A stretch of 64,000 nt of DNA, taken from NCBI RefSeq assembly GCF_042660205.1, contig NZ_JBHSTQ010000005.1, positions 1 to 64,000 on the forward strand, read 5' to 3'. Position numbers and translations under genes: made by a program. The stretch is from Sporolactobacillus kofuensis (GTDB taxonomy: Bacteria; Bacillota; Bacilli; Bacillales; Sporolactobacillaceae). How positions within the stretch are numbered: position 1 is the first letter of the stretch; every line of letters starts with the position of its first letter. The notes below the pieces were generated by a model. The model was not told the origin of the DNA, searched no databases, and saw only the letters and a list, made by a program, of their open reading frames with translations. Shown here piece after piece: positions 41,542 to 51,136 of the stretch.

Positions 41542-42480
41542 ATGGACAAGATTAAAGTCGGAAAGAGTCAAGTTGAAACAGCACCACTTGGACTTGGTAC
41601 AAACAAAGTCGGCGGACACAATTTGTTTCCAAATTTATCGGAGTCAGACGGTTTGGAGACAGTTCGTGCTGCTCTAGAATCGGGAATTCAACTGCTCGAT
41701 ACAGCTTATATGTACGGAAAAGGACGCTCTGAGGAATTAATCGGCGAAGTCATTGCAGATTTTCCGAGGGATCAAGTGATCGTTGCCGATAAAGCGGCTC
41801 ATGACTTCTCTAGCGGTGACATTGTACTGAATAATGATCCGCAATTTCTGAAAAAGTCGGTGGATGATGCACTAAAGCGACTGAATACGGATTATATTGA
41901 TATTTTCTATATTCATTTTCCTGATGAAAACACGCCGAAAAGTGAGGCGGTCGGCGCTCTTCAGGAACTGCGAGAGGCAGGAAAAATACGGGCGATCGGT
42001 GTTTCCAATTTCACGCTTGAGCAGGTTAAGGAAGCGAATCAGGATGGCTATGTTGACATCGTCGAGAATTACTACAGCCTGATTCACCGTGATGAGGAAG
42101 AAAAATTATTCCCGTATTTGAAAGACGCACATATTTCTTTTGTTCCGTACTTCCCGCTTGAGAAGGGCCTGCTTACCGGCAAGTATACGAAAGATATGAC
42201 ATTTGCTGAAAATGATTCGCGCAGTAAAGATGAGAAATTCACGGGAAAGTTATTCCAAAGCACGATGGAGGCGGTTGACATACTCCGCCCAATAGCACAA
42301 CGTCATCATGTTGATGTGCTCCAGATTGTGCTGACATGGTATTTGGCTAATCCAAGTTTGACAGCAGTGATTCCAGGTGCCCGTAATGCAGGTCAAATTC
42401 CGGGAATTGTGCAATCAGCTAAAGTTGAACTTTCAAAAGAAGAATACGATCTCATCGATCGAAGCTTTTCGACTTTGTAA
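41542..42480 (+). CDS. Aldo/keto reductase
   Basis: The 312-aa product is an NAD(P)H-dependent TIM-barrel oxidoreductase. The catalytic tetrad is visible: Asp and Tyr in QLLDTAYMYGKGRSEELIG, Lys in VIVADKAAHD, and His in YIDIFYIHFPDE. The cofactor region VIPGARNAGQI lies near the C-terminus. I chose ATG 41542 because GGAGGA is 7 bases upstream; the ATG at 41521 lies before that site. Members act on sugars and small aldehydes; the substrate is unknown. A terminator follows. Confidence 0.92.
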   Translation: MDKIKVGKSQVETAPLGLGTNKVGGHNLFPNLSESDGLETVRAALESGIQLLDTAYMYGKGRSEELIGEVIADFPRDQVIVADKAAHDFSSGDIVLNNDPQFLKKSVDDALKRLNTDYIDIFYIHFPDENTPKSEAVGALQELREAGKIRAIGVSNFTLEQVKEANQDGYVDIVENYYSLIHRDEEEKLFPYLKDAHISFVPYFPLEKGLLTGKYTKDMTFAENDSRSKDEKFTGKLFQSTMEAVDILRPIAQRHHVDVLQIVLTWYLANPSLTAVIPGARNAGQIPGIVQSAKVELSKEEYDLIDRSFSTL

Positions 42481-42514
42481 TTCGAAAATTTTTCAAAATG
42501 ATAGCGGAAATCAA

Positions 42515-42541
42515 AAAGAGCGCCTGAGTGGCGCTCTTTTT
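42515..42541 (+). terminator. Terminator of the aldo/keto reductase gene
   Basis: AAAGAGCGCC pairs with GGCGCTCTTT around TGAGT, followed by T residues. Confidence 0.9.
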
Positions 42542-42744
42542 ATATTATATCGAGGATCAGAACGGAAGGATCTTTTCAATATGGAATTACTTGATGTGTA
42601 AAAAATAATGTGAATTATTTGCGAAGAGCTTAATTTTACAAAATCGATTACCGAGAATAATAATGGCAGTTGGCGGAATAGATAGAAATTTGCGATGGGT
42701 TTAACAACTGAGAATTAAAAACAACCACTATAGGAGACAACCTG

Positions 42745-44712
42745 ATGTTCGAAAAGAAACGAAGAAATTTTAAAATTACATTTAAGACATTTTTAATTCT
42801 CACATCTATATTAATGATTATTATTCCTTCAATCGTTGTTGGGGTTTTTTCGTATCAAAGTGCTAAAAGAGCAATGATGAATAGTATTAACAGTAATGCA
42901 CGAAATAGTATCAATATACTCAGTGAAAACATTAACCAAACCATTGGCGATCAAGAAGTTCGATTAAACTATCTGGCTAAAATGATTCAGGCTGATCGTA
43001 TGAAGAGTGATTCTGTGAAGCAACTGTTAAGTAGTCAATTTCACGGGACACATGTAACAGAAAATGTTTCGGCTGCTAATGAACAAGGATTCAATATTAA
43101 TGGAAATGGGGAAAAAACGCCAAAAGGATTTAAACCCCAATCACGTCCTTGGTATAAATTAGCGATGAATCATCCTGGAAAAATGGTACTTACTGAACCC
43201 TATCGTTCAACATCTACCGGCAATTATGTTGTGTCGCTAGCCAAAACAACTAGAGATAATAAAGGAGTCATTAATTTAACTATAGATATAAGCGCTTTAC
43301 AGAAATTAGTTAAGAAAGTACATATTGGAAAAGAAGGATATGCAAGCCTTTATAGTAGTAAAAATATTGCGCTAGTAAGCAATTTGGTTAAAGTAGGGAA
43401 TCTGGCACCGAACAAAGAACTTCTTACTAAGAGTGAGGGGTCGTACTTTTCAAATCAAAAAGGCGATCGTCATCAAGTAAATTTTATCCACGATAAATTA
43501 ACAGGTTGGATTATTATAGGAAATATTTCAGAAACAGAAATTAATGCTGACCTACATGGAATTTTCATTCAGACAATCATTATTTGTGTGATCATGGCAA
43601 TTATAGGATCGCTAATCGCATTATTTATTGTTCAGATAATCATAAAACCGATCAAAAAAATTGCCGAAGTATCGTCTCGTGTCATGAGTAAAGACTTAAC
43701 GCAAAAAGTAAGGATAAAAAGTTTTGTTGAATTTGAACAATTGGGTGAAGGATTCAATAAAATGATTGATGAATTAAGTGATATATTGCGTAGCGTAAAT
43801 GAAAAATCAGGAATACTTGCTTCTTCATCAGAAGAGTTAACAGCTTCGACAGAAGAAAGTAAGGCTACCATTGATGAGATTGCTAAATCGATTCAAGAAA
43901 TGGCTATTGGAGCAAATCATTCATATCAACAAACGGAGGCAACTGCCGGTTCCACTGAATCAATTAAACAACAAATTATTAACATCGATGGGAATGCAGA
44001 TCAACTGCACCAAGCTTCAAATGATGCCATGAATAAAGTTGAACTTGGACAAACAACATTAAATCAAACAAGCAATCAAATTAAAATAATCGATGAAAAA
44101 CAAGCTGAAGCACTAAAAACTTTCGAAGAATTTAACAAACAAGTGGTCAATATTGAGAAAATGAATCAGCTCATTGATGATATCTCCGAACAAACGCAAT
44201 TACTATCACTAAATGCAGCGATCGAAGCAGCTCGTGCAGGTGAAGAAGGACGTGGATTTGCGGTAGTAGCTGATGAAATTCGAAAATTAGCTGCGCAGTC
44301 TAATGATTCTACAAAGAAGATTTCGGAAGTTGTGAACATGTTGCAAGAATTGAGTAAAAAATCATTAGAATCGATGACAACGGGCAGCAGTGAGATAAGT
44401 AAAGGTATTGAATTGGTAAATGTAACAGCTCACTCATTTGAGAATATTACACATTCCATGCATAGCGTATCAGAGGAAGTACAACAAGTGACAAAGGCAA
44501 TCAAATTGATTACCCAAGATACCAAGCAAGTTGATGAAGCTGTCAAGAGTATTAATGAAGCAACTTCGAAAGTCAGCAGTGAAACCCAAAGTGCTTCTGC
44601 CGCTTCTGAAGAACAATCTGCTTCAATGGAAGAAATCGCGAGCAATGCAACCTCTCTGTCAGAAATGGCTGAAGAGCTTCAGCAACTCGTGTCGACATTT
44701 AAAATTAAATGA
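42745..44712 (+). CDS. Methyl-accepting chemotaxis protein (dCache)
   Basis: The 655-aa product has membrane segment 1 (about 14-35), an extracellular double-Cache ligand domain (about 40-270, with QSRPWYKLAMNHPGKMVLTEPYRS typical of dCache), membrane segment 2 (about 275-298), a HAMP domain (about 299-350) and the signalling helices (about 380-655). The hairpin tip reads DISEQTQLLSLNAAIEAARAGEEGRGFAVVADEIRKLA. It would control the CheA kinase and swimming. No other che or flagellar genes are in the window. AGGAGAC precedes the ATG. Confidence 0.95.
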   Translation: MFEKKRRNFKITFKTFLILTSILMIIIPSIVVGVFSYQSAKRAMMNSINSNARNSINILSENINQTIGDQEVRLNYLAKMIQADRMKSDSVKQLLSSQFHGTHVTENVSAANEQGFNINGNGEKTPKGFKPQSRPWYKLAMNHPGKMVLTEPYRSTSTGNYVVSLAKTTRDNKGVINLTIDISALQKLVKKVHIGKEGYASLYSSKNIALVSNLVKVGNLAPNKELLTKSEGSYFSNQKGDRHQVNFIHDKLTGWIIIGNISETEINADLHGIFIQTIIICVIMAIIGSLIALFIVQIIIKPIKKIAEVSSRVMSKDLTQKVRIKSFVEFEQLGEGFNKMIDELSDILRSVNEKSGILASSSEELTASTEESKATIDEIAKSIQEMAIGANHSYQQTEATAGSTESIKQQIINIDGNADQLHQASNDAMNKVELGQTTLNQTSNQIKIIDEKQAEALKTFEEFNKQVVNIEKMNQLIDDISEQTQLLSLNAAIEAARAGEEGRGFAVVADEIRKLAAQSNDSTKKISEVVNMLQELSKKSLESMTTGSSEISKGIELVNVTAHSFENITHSMHSVSEEVQQVTKAIKLITQDTKQVDEAVKSINEATSKVSSETQSASAASEEQSASMEEIASNATSLSEMAEELQQLVSTFKIK

Positions 44713-44745
44713 TTTTGTAGTACATAAAAACGTTGATTAAATGTG

Positions 44746-44782
44746 AAACTGTCTGCAACTTTCATTGTGCAGACAGTTTTTC
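44746..44782 (+). terminator. Terminator of the chemoreceptor gene
   Basis: AAACTGTCTGCA pairs perfectly with TGCAGACAGTTT around a 9-base loop, followed by T residues. Confidence 0.92.
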
Positions 44783-44948
44783 TAATCATAAAGCCATTTT
44801 GTTTAGAACATTCTTTTTACGTCATTACTAATTTTTATTACCATAAGCTGAGTTAACGGCATAGTTTTTGAATGTTTCTATGACTTTATGGAGAAATGCT
44901 CACTTTTTTATAAAAATAGTCGTTTCATTTATTGGATACTAGCAGATG

Positions 44949-44978
44949 TTGTATTCTATAAACACAATAAATTATGAT
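44949..44978 (+). promoter_or_regulatory. Promoter of mqo
   Basis: TTGTAT at 44949-44954 and TATGAT at 44973-44978 are separated by 18 bases. It gives a leader of about 100 bases. Confidence 0.55.
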
Positions 44979-44984
44979 AGAGTT

Positions 44985-45061
44985 ATTGTTGAGACCAACA
45001 AGGCATGTTCTTAAGTGGTCACTTATTTTTGTGACGTCTAAGCAGGAATACCTGCTTTTTT
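44985..45061 (+). promoter_or_regulatory. Structured mqo leader with terminator
   Basis: The leader can form GACCA/TGGTC (44992-45020) or, sharing the same bases, GTCAC/GTGAC (45018-45034). It then has a terminator hairpin, AGCAGG/CCTGCT plus T6, at 45041-45061, 27 bases before the mqo start. Mutually exclusive stems before a terminator suggest attenuation. I recognise no known riboswitch, T-box or antiterminator site. Confidence 0.5.
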
Positions 45062-45087
45062 CATAAATAAGGACAAGGAAGGTTATT

Positions 45088-46587
45088 ATGAGCAGCAATC
45101 AGACGAATACGGACGTGATCTTAATTGGTGCCGGGGTCATGAGTGCGACTCTGGGAACATTATTGAAAGAGTTAGCGCCTGACTGGAAAATCAAAGTGTT
45201 TGAGAAACTCGCAAATGCCGGACAAGAGAGCTCGAATGAGTGGAACAATGCAGGAACCGGACATTCCGCACTGTGTGAACTGAACTATACGCCTGAAAAA
45301 CCAGACGGATCAATTGATATTACGAAAGCAATCAACGTCAATGAAAAGTTTCAGCTTTCACGTCAATTTTGGTCCTATCTTGTGAAGAGCGGACAACTCC
45401 ATAATCCGCGGGACTTTATCCGGCCGATTCCGCATATGAGTTTTGTCGAAGGGGAAACGAACACAGCCTTTTTGAAGAAACGTTTTCACGCGCTCTCGAA
45501 TCATCCGCTGTTTCAAGGCATGCAGTTTTCCGATGATCCGGAACAACTGAAGAAATGGATTCCGCTGATCATGGACGGACGCACGTCTTCAGAGCCCATT
45601 GCTGCAACAAAAATCGATTCGGGAACGGATGTTAATTTCGGTGCTTTAACACGGATGTTGTTTGATCACTTAAAGCAAAACAATGTCGAGATCACCTACA
45701 AAACTCGTGTTGAGAAGATAAAACGTACAAGTGACGGTTTATGGAAAGTGACTGTGCAGGATATCGAGAGCGGGACAATTGAAGACCATAAAGCCAAATT
45801 CGTCTTTATCGGAGCTGGGGGCGGAAGTTTGTCTTTACTGCAGAAAACCGGCATACCTGAGTCCAAACATATTGGCGGATTTCCGGTCAGTGGTCTATTT
45901 ATGGTCTGTCACAATCCGGAAGTTGCTGCGCAGCATCATGCAAAAGTATATGGGAAAGCGAAGATTGGTGCTCCGCCAATGTCCGTACCGCATCTTGATA
46001 CAAGATATATCGAAGGTAAGCAAACTTTGTTATTCGGACCGTTCGCCGGTTTTTCACCGAAATTCTTAAAATCCGGATCGCATCTGGATTTGATAAGTTC
46101 GATAAATCCGAACAATATTTTGACGATGCTTGCGGCAGGCGTAAAGCAAAGAGTCTTAACAAAATATCTGATCCAGCAAGTGCTGTTATCGAATGACCAG
46201 CGCATGGAAGCGTTACGCGAATTTATTCCTAAAGCCAAAAGTGAGGATTGGGATATTGTTGTTGCAGGGCAACGCGTGCAAGTGATCAAGGATACTGATG
46301 CCGGCGGCAGGGGAACTCTTCAATTTGGTACGGAAGTTGTTCGATCCGCTGATGGCTCCATCGCTGCATTGCTCGGCGCCTCTCCAGGTGCTTCAACTGC
46401 CGTTCACGTAATGCTTGAAGTAGTACAAAAATGCTTCCCAGATCAGATGAACGAGTGGGAACCGAAAATAAAAGAAATGATCCCTTCACATGGCGTGTCA
46501 TTAGCGGAAAACCCAGAGCTGTTCCAAGAAATTCATACATCAACAGCGCAGACGCTTGGCCTAGATGGATCTGATTCAGATAAATAG
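45088..46587 (+). CDS. mqo: Malate:quinone oxidoreductase
   Basis: Mqo is a peripheral membrane FAD enzyme that oxidises malate to oxaloacetate and reduces quinone. The 499-aa product starts with the FAD dinucleotide fold TDVILIGAGVMSATLGTLLKEL. It has WNNAGTGHSALCELNYTP, FIGAGGGSLSLLQKTGIPES and the C-terminal ALLGASPGASTAVHVMLEVVQKCFP segment, all diagnostic. The frame is intact and of normal length. It is transcribed alone, behind a leader with a terminator hairpin, and ends in a strong terminator. Confidence 0.96.
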   Translation: MSSNQTNTDVILIGAGVMSATLGTLLKELAPDWKIKVFEKLANAGQESSNEWNNAGTGHSALCELNYTPEKPDGSIDITKAINVNEKFQLSRQFWSYLVKSGQLHNPRDFIRPIPHMSFVEGETNTAFLKKRFHALSNHPLFQGMQFSDDPEQLKKWIPLIMDGRTSSEPIAATKIDSGTDVNFGALTRMLFDHLKQNNVEITYKTRVEKIKRTSDGLWKVTVQDIESGTIEDHKAKFVFIGAGGGSLSLLQKTGIPESKHIGGFPVSGLFMVCHNPEVAAQHHAKVYGKAKIGAPPMSVPHLDTRYIEGKQTLLFGPFAGFSPKFLKSGSHLDLISSINPNNILTMLAAGVKQRVLTKYLIQQVLLSNDQRMEALREFIPKAKSEDWDIVVAGQRVQVIKDTDAGGRGTLQFGTEVVRSADGSIAALLGASPGASTAVHVMLEVVQKCFPDQMNEWEPKIKEMIPSHGVSLAENPELFQEIHTSTAQTLGLDGSDSDK

Positions 46588-46626
46588 AACAACACCCTCC
46601 ACTTTTTAGCGGAGGGTGTTGTTCTT
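46588..46626 (+). terminator. Terminator of mqo
   Basis: AACAACACCCTCC pairs perfectly with GGAGGGTGTTGTT around ACTTTTTAGC, followed by CTT. Confidence 0.88.
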
Positions 46627-46767
46627 GATACCGGAAAATTTTTGGCTGTAGGCGTATTTAACCCATAACTATAAATGTTAATTCAGGGACGAGTTTTTCA
46701 CTGATTCGTAGTATATTAGTTTAATAACATATCAACCTGTCTGAAATGATCATTGGAGGATTTAGTA

Positions 46768-47901
46768 ATGCTGCGGGTACTCTTGATTGACGATGAAAGT
46801 GATGCTTTGGATTTATTAGAAATTTTACTTGGACAAATTGGTGATGTGGATGTGGTCGACCGGTATTCAGATGCCGTTCAGGCACTGGAAGCGATAAACA
46901 GCCTGCATCCTGATGCAGTTTTCATGGATATCGAGATGCCTAAGATCAAAGGAACGGAGCTGGCACGAAAAATCCGAGCTGCAGATAAAAAAATCATGAT
47001 CGTCTTTACAACGGCCTATTCAGAATATGCCGTTGAGGCGTTCGAAATTCAATCACGCGACTACTTGCTCAAACCTTTTTCATTGGAACGGCTGAGTAAG
47101 TGCGTCTCATTACTTAGAGATTCTCTTAAAGAAGGTCAAAGCGCAACAGCTCAGGTCAAGGAATTTTCCATTCAATGCATGGGTGGTTTTGATATTTATT
47201 TACCGGGAAATCAACCGCTTGCTTGGAAAACGAAAAAAGAGAAGGAAGTCTGTGCGTTCCTGATTCATCACAGCAAAGAACCGGTAGATTCAGATTTCAT
47301 CATCGCTTCAATATGGCCGGAACATGATTTGACGAAAGCAAAGAGTTATTTGTACACATGTTTATCTTATCTGAGAAAAGATTTATCCGAAAATCATATT
47401 CCTGCGCAGATTAATAAGATCGGCAAGGGGTTCTTATTCGAGGGGTTAAATTTAGAAAATGATGTTGAGCATTTGGAGCGGCAGCTAAAGGATGTTCTGA
47501 CCAAAGATGTAGCAGATCCCGATGTTTATCATCATTTGAAACAGCAATATCGCGGCGCCTACATGGAAGGCTGTGATTACTCCTGGGCACATGTGCGAAA
47601 AACGGGACTTGAAGAACGTTACATACAAGTGTTGCGTAAACTCTGTACCTCTTTCCAAGAGACGTTAAGTTTGGAAAATGAGGAAGACTGCCTCAAAAGC
47701 CTAGTAACACTGCTACCCGATTCAGAACAGGACGGACGGGCGCTGATTCACTTTTATCTGAAAAGTGGAAAGCGTCGCGAGGCTTTCCAAGTTTATCAGC
47801 GTTTGAGTGATTACGTTCAGGAACATATCGGTGCATCTCTGGAACCGGAAACCGTGGAGCTGTATGAACAAATGGCAGCAGGGGTTAGGAGAGGCGAATG
47901 A
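46768..47901 (+). CDS. Response regulator with SARP/BTAD-type output domain
   Basis: The 377-aa product has an N-terminal receiver domain (about 1-120; acidic pocket DDES at 9-10, phospho-acceptor D54 in AVFMDIEMP, K near 105 in LLKPF). A winged-helix DNA-binding part follows (about 135-220, WKTKKEKEVCAFLIHHSKEPVDSDFI) and then a BTAD helical domain (about 235-375). This class is common in Bacillales next to 7TMR-DISM kinases. GGAGGA stands 7 bases before ATG 46768. The kinase gene overlaps its stop by 4 bases, so the two form a signalling pair. Confidence 0.9.
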   Translation: MLRVLLIDDESDALDLLEILLGQIGDVDVVDRYSDAVQALEAINSLHPDAVFMDIEMPKIKGTELARKIRAADKKIMIVFTTAYSEYAVEAFEIQSRDYLLKPFSLERLSKCVSLLRDSLKEGQSATAQVKEFSIQCMGGFDIYLPGNQPLAWKTKKEKEVCAFLIHHSKEPVDSDFIIASIWPEHDLTKAKSYLYTCLSYLRKDLSENHIPAQINKIGKGFLFEGLNLENDVEHLERQLKDVLTKDVADPDVYHHLKQQYRGAYMEGCDYSWAHVRKTGLEERYIQVLRKLCTSFQETLSLENEEDCLKSLVTLLPDSEQDGRALIHFYLKSGKRREAFQVYQRLSDYVQEHIGASLEPETVELYEQMAAGVRRGE

Positions 47902-50900
47902 AAAAAAGAATTGAAGCACTGGCAATCACGGTATGTATCCTGGCGCTAATGATAGGTGTGCTTTTTGTCGTATTTACTTATAATGAGCGATCAACCCCGC
48001 AGGCAGTCAATGGCAATCTCGATTTGACCAAGTGGAACTTTGCAAAAGAAGGTCCCGTCCCGCTGAATGGGCAGTGGGATTTCTATCCTAATAAACTTCT
48101 TTCTTACCAGCAATTGTCTGCAGATAACGATCCGGATACTCTATCGATTCCGGGCAATGCCTATCAAAAAATGCATGCGCTCGGTGCATTCACTTATGTC
48201 TTGCACATTAAAATTTCAGATATCAAAAGTGTATATGGTCTGAAAACGTCTTCCATCCAAATGGCAAATCGGTTGATTGTGAATGGCCTCACGGTGGGAC
48301 AGAGCGGGCGTCCGGCAGAGCATGAAGGGTATTGGGCGAAAAACAAACCCTATGCCTCTTACTTCACGCTGCATCGCGGTTGGAATACAATCATGATTCA
48401 AGTGGCAAACCATGACTTGATCGGCAGTGGTGGTATCAATGGTTCTGTTTATTTTGGGCGTGCGGGGCAAATTGCCGGGTTGTACAATAAGGCGCTTGCT
48501 TATGACTGGATTATTGTTGTTTCTTTTCTGATTGTCGGAATCTATTACATCAGTTTATTCATGAAGCGAAAAAAAGATCACTCCCTAATAATTTTAGGAT
48601 TGACCTGTATCTTTGTGTCTATAGGCAAGGCGACAAGCGGAGAACGTATCTTCTATGATCTGTTCGGATCAACACCTTTCTGGCTTTACTATCGGCTTCA
48701 GATCTTGTCTGTTGTTTGGATGTGCATCACCTTACTTCTTTATTTACAAAAGGAATTTCAGACCTTTTGTTCAAAATGGCTAATTAAGTGCTGTATTGGC
48801 GCGGGCAGTCTGATCACTTTGGCGGTTCTTGGATTTATCGGTCATGTTCTCGTCAATTTCTGTTTTTCTCTCGTCACTGTCTATTTAATGTTCATCTTTT
48901 TGTATGCGACCTATGTCTTTTTACTGGCCATGTTTCATCGAAGATCTGGAAGCGTGTACCTGGTTGTTGCTGCAGTATCTATAGACACGTACGTACTGGC
49001 GCAACGTGCATCGGTTTATTTTTCTTTTCCTATTTATAAGCTGTCCTCGTTTGATCCGCTGATCTTCTTGCTCATACTTGCGTTGCTGTTGTCGCTTAGA
49101 TTTGCGAATGATTATCAGAAAATCAACGATCTGTCTGAGAGACTGATTAAAAATGATCAGTTAAAAGATGAGTTTCTTGTACGGACGTCGCATGAATTCA
49201 AATCGCCTCTGCATGGCATCATGAATATTTCTAAATCAATGATGAACGATTCAGAACATCCGCTGAGTACCGAACAGAAGAAGAGCCTTGGATTAATTAC
49301 GCACATTTCCAGAGATTTGTCACAGCTTGTGTATGACATTCTCGATTTCTCAAAGCTGAAGCAGGGGATTCTGGTGGTGAAACCGGAGCCTGTCGATGTA
49401 CAAACAACTGTTGATGTTCTGGTGCGCATACATGAGTACCGTGCAAAGGAAAGAGGTATTCAGCTATTAAACCTTGTTCCAGAGCATCTTCCATCTGTTT
49501 ATGCAGATGAAGTCCGTTTTGGGCAGATCATCAGCAATCTTTTAGATAATGCGATCAAGCATACGATGAATGGACGTGTAGAAGTTGACGCAACAATTCA
49601 AGAAGAACACATTGAACTGGTTGTTCATGACACAGGTGACGGGATTGATATTCAAGAATTGCCGCTCATATTCGAACCCTTTCTCTCGCTCGATTCATCG
49701 GATGAACAGAAAGGGGTCGGCCTTGGTCTTTCGATTGTTAAACAGCTGGTCGAACTGCAAAATGGAGAAATTAGAGTGTCCTCTGAGAAAGGAAAAGGGA
49801 CAACGTTTCGCATCACGCTTCCCATTGCTCAGAGTGATGCGGTTCGAAACGACTATGAATGGGCGAATGAGAAAGAACCTGATTATCGTTTTCCCACACC
49901 TCTATTCGTTAATCGTTCAGGCAAGTCTACCGTTCTGATCGCCGACGACAACTTTGCCAATCTGAAAATATTGATTGATGCGCTTCAACCGCTTGATTGT
50001 GATGTGATTGCTGTGAAAAATGGGCGTGAAGCACTCGAACAAATCGAACAGACCAGAGTGATCGACTTGGCGATATTAGACATACGTATGCCTGAATTAT
50101 CCGGATACGATGTTTGCCAGCACATTCGAGAAAAATATATGCCGGCAGAACTTCCTGTGCTGATGGTGACGGCAGCTATTGAGCCAAGAGACAAGGTTGC
50201 GACACTCGAGGCGGGAGCGAACGATTTTTTGACCAAGCCCTTTGATCGATCTGAATTGAAGGCGAGGATCAGTAGTCTGCTCAATATGAAACATTCGTTT
50301 CGAAAAGCACTCGATATGGAAGTCGCCTTTTTGCAATCGCAAATCAAACCGCATTTTCTTTTTAATGCCTTAAACAGCATTGCTGCGCTAAGTTATACCG
50401 ACATGGGTGCTTCACGAAAGTTGATCACGCATCTTGCCGATTACTTGAGAGGTAGTTTTCAATTCAGTAATATTCAAAAATGCGTTCCATTCAGTCAAGA
50501 AATGCATCTCGTGCGCACTTATGTAGCAATTGAGAAAGCGAGATTTAAAGACCGCATTCACATTGAGTACGCGATTGATGAACAATTGGATTCTATCAAA
50601 CTCCCCCCGCTCTTGATTCAGCCACTTGTTGAAAATGCGATTCGTCATGGAATCAGCAAGCGTGAAGAAGGCGGGAGAGTGAAAGTATCCGCCTTTGTTG
50701 CTGGAGAAGATTACGTAATTAAAGTTGAGGATAACGGTGTGGGCATGCCGCGCGAACGGTTTGACCAACTGGAGAAACGAACAGATTCCGAGCGTGGTGT
50801 CGGTTTAAAGAATATCAGCAGCCGGCTCAAATACGAATATGGAACTGAATTGAATGTGCAAAGCGAACCGGAAAAAGGAACTTGTATTTCGTTTCGGATT

Positions 50901-50912
50901 CCTGCTGAATAA
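47898..50912 (+). CDS. Hybrid sensor kinase with two kinase modules (7TMR-DISM)
   Basis: The 1004-aa product has a signal anchor, an extracellular DISMED2-like domain (about 40-190), seven membrane segments (about 205-405), and a HisKA/HATPase module with H432 in TSHEFKSPLHG. A receiver domain (about 675-800, D728 in LAILDIRMPELSG) follows. Last comes a second, LytS-type kinase module with H819 in SQIKPHFLFNALN and its own HATPase (ENAIRHGI, GVGLKNISSRL). The combination of two different kinase types in one chain is unusual. It probably phosphorylates the upstream BTAD regulator. The signal is unknown. Confidence 0.92.
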   Translation: MKKRIEALAITVCILALMIGVLFVVFTYNERSTPQAVNGNLDLTKWNFAKEGPVPLNGQWDFYPNKLLSYQQLSADNDPDTLSIPGNAYQKMHALGAFTYVLHIKISDIKSVYGLKTSSIQMANRLIVNGLTVGQSGRPAEHEGYWAKNKPYASYFTLHRGWNTIMIQVANHDLIGSGGINGSVYFGRAGQIAGLYNKALAYDWIIVVSFLIVGIYYISLFMKRKKDHSLIILGLTCIFVSIGKATSGERIFYDLFGSTPFWLYYRLQILSVVWMCITLLLYLQKEFQTFCSKWLIKCCIGAGSLITLAVLGFIGHVLVNFCFSLVTVYLMFIFLYATYVFLLAMFHRRSGSVYLVVAAVSIDTYVLAQRASVYFSFPIYKLSSFDPLIFLLILALLLSLRFANDYQKINDLSERLIKNDQLKDEFLVRTSHEFKSPLHGIMNISKSMMNDSEHPLSTEQKKSLGLITHISRDLSQLVYDILDFSKLKQGILVVKPEPVDVQTTVDVLVRIHEYRAKERGIQLLNLVPEHLPSVYADEVRFGQIISNLLDNAIKHTMNGRVEVDATIQEEHIELVVHDTGDGIDIQELPLIFEPFLSLDSSDEQKGVGLGLSIVKQLVELQNGEIRVSSEKGKGTTFRITLPIAQSDAVRNDYEWANEKEPDYRFPTPLFVNRSGKSTVLIADDNFANLKILIDALQPLDCDVIAVKNGREALEQIEQTRVIDLAILDIRMPELSGYDVCQHIREKYMPAELPVLMVTAAIEPRDKVATLEAGANDFLTKPFDRSELKARISSLLNMKHSFRKALDMEVAFLQSQIKPHFLFNALNSIAALSYTDMGASRKLITHLADYLRGSFQFSNIQKCVPFSQEMHLVRTYVAIEKARFKDRIHIEYAIDEQLDSIKLPPLLIQPLVENAIRHGISKREEGGRVKVSAFVAGEDYVIKVEDNGVGMPRERFDQLEKRTDSERGVGLKNISSRLKYEYGTELNVQSEPEKGTCISFRIPAE

Positions 50913-50925
50913 AAAATAAAGGACG

Positions 50926-50963
50926 AGCTGTATCATGGAGAGAACCCATGGTACGGCTTTTTC
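50926..50963 (+). terminator. Terminator of the two-component operon
   Basis: AGCTGTATCATGG pairs with CCATGGTACGGCT (minor mismatches) around AGAGAAC, followed by TTTTTC. Confidence 0.82.
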
Positions 50964-51136
50964 TCTTAAGACATTGTATTTAAGCGGCAAAATGTGTCTA
51001 TTTGATGTCATTTTTAAGGTTTTTTTAAGGTGCTTTGTCGTACGCTGTTAAAAAATGGGGAATTCGTCTTATGCACAGGGATCGAGAACATTGCTGTGTC
51101 ACTAGGCAATCTCGATTTCAACAGGGGGACGATTCA

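Noticed and set aside
44985..45061. T-box or BglG-type antiterminator site before mqo
   Set aside because: The T-box sequence AGGGTGGNACCGCG and the RAT palindrome are absent, and mqo is neither an amino-acid nor a sugar-PTS gene.
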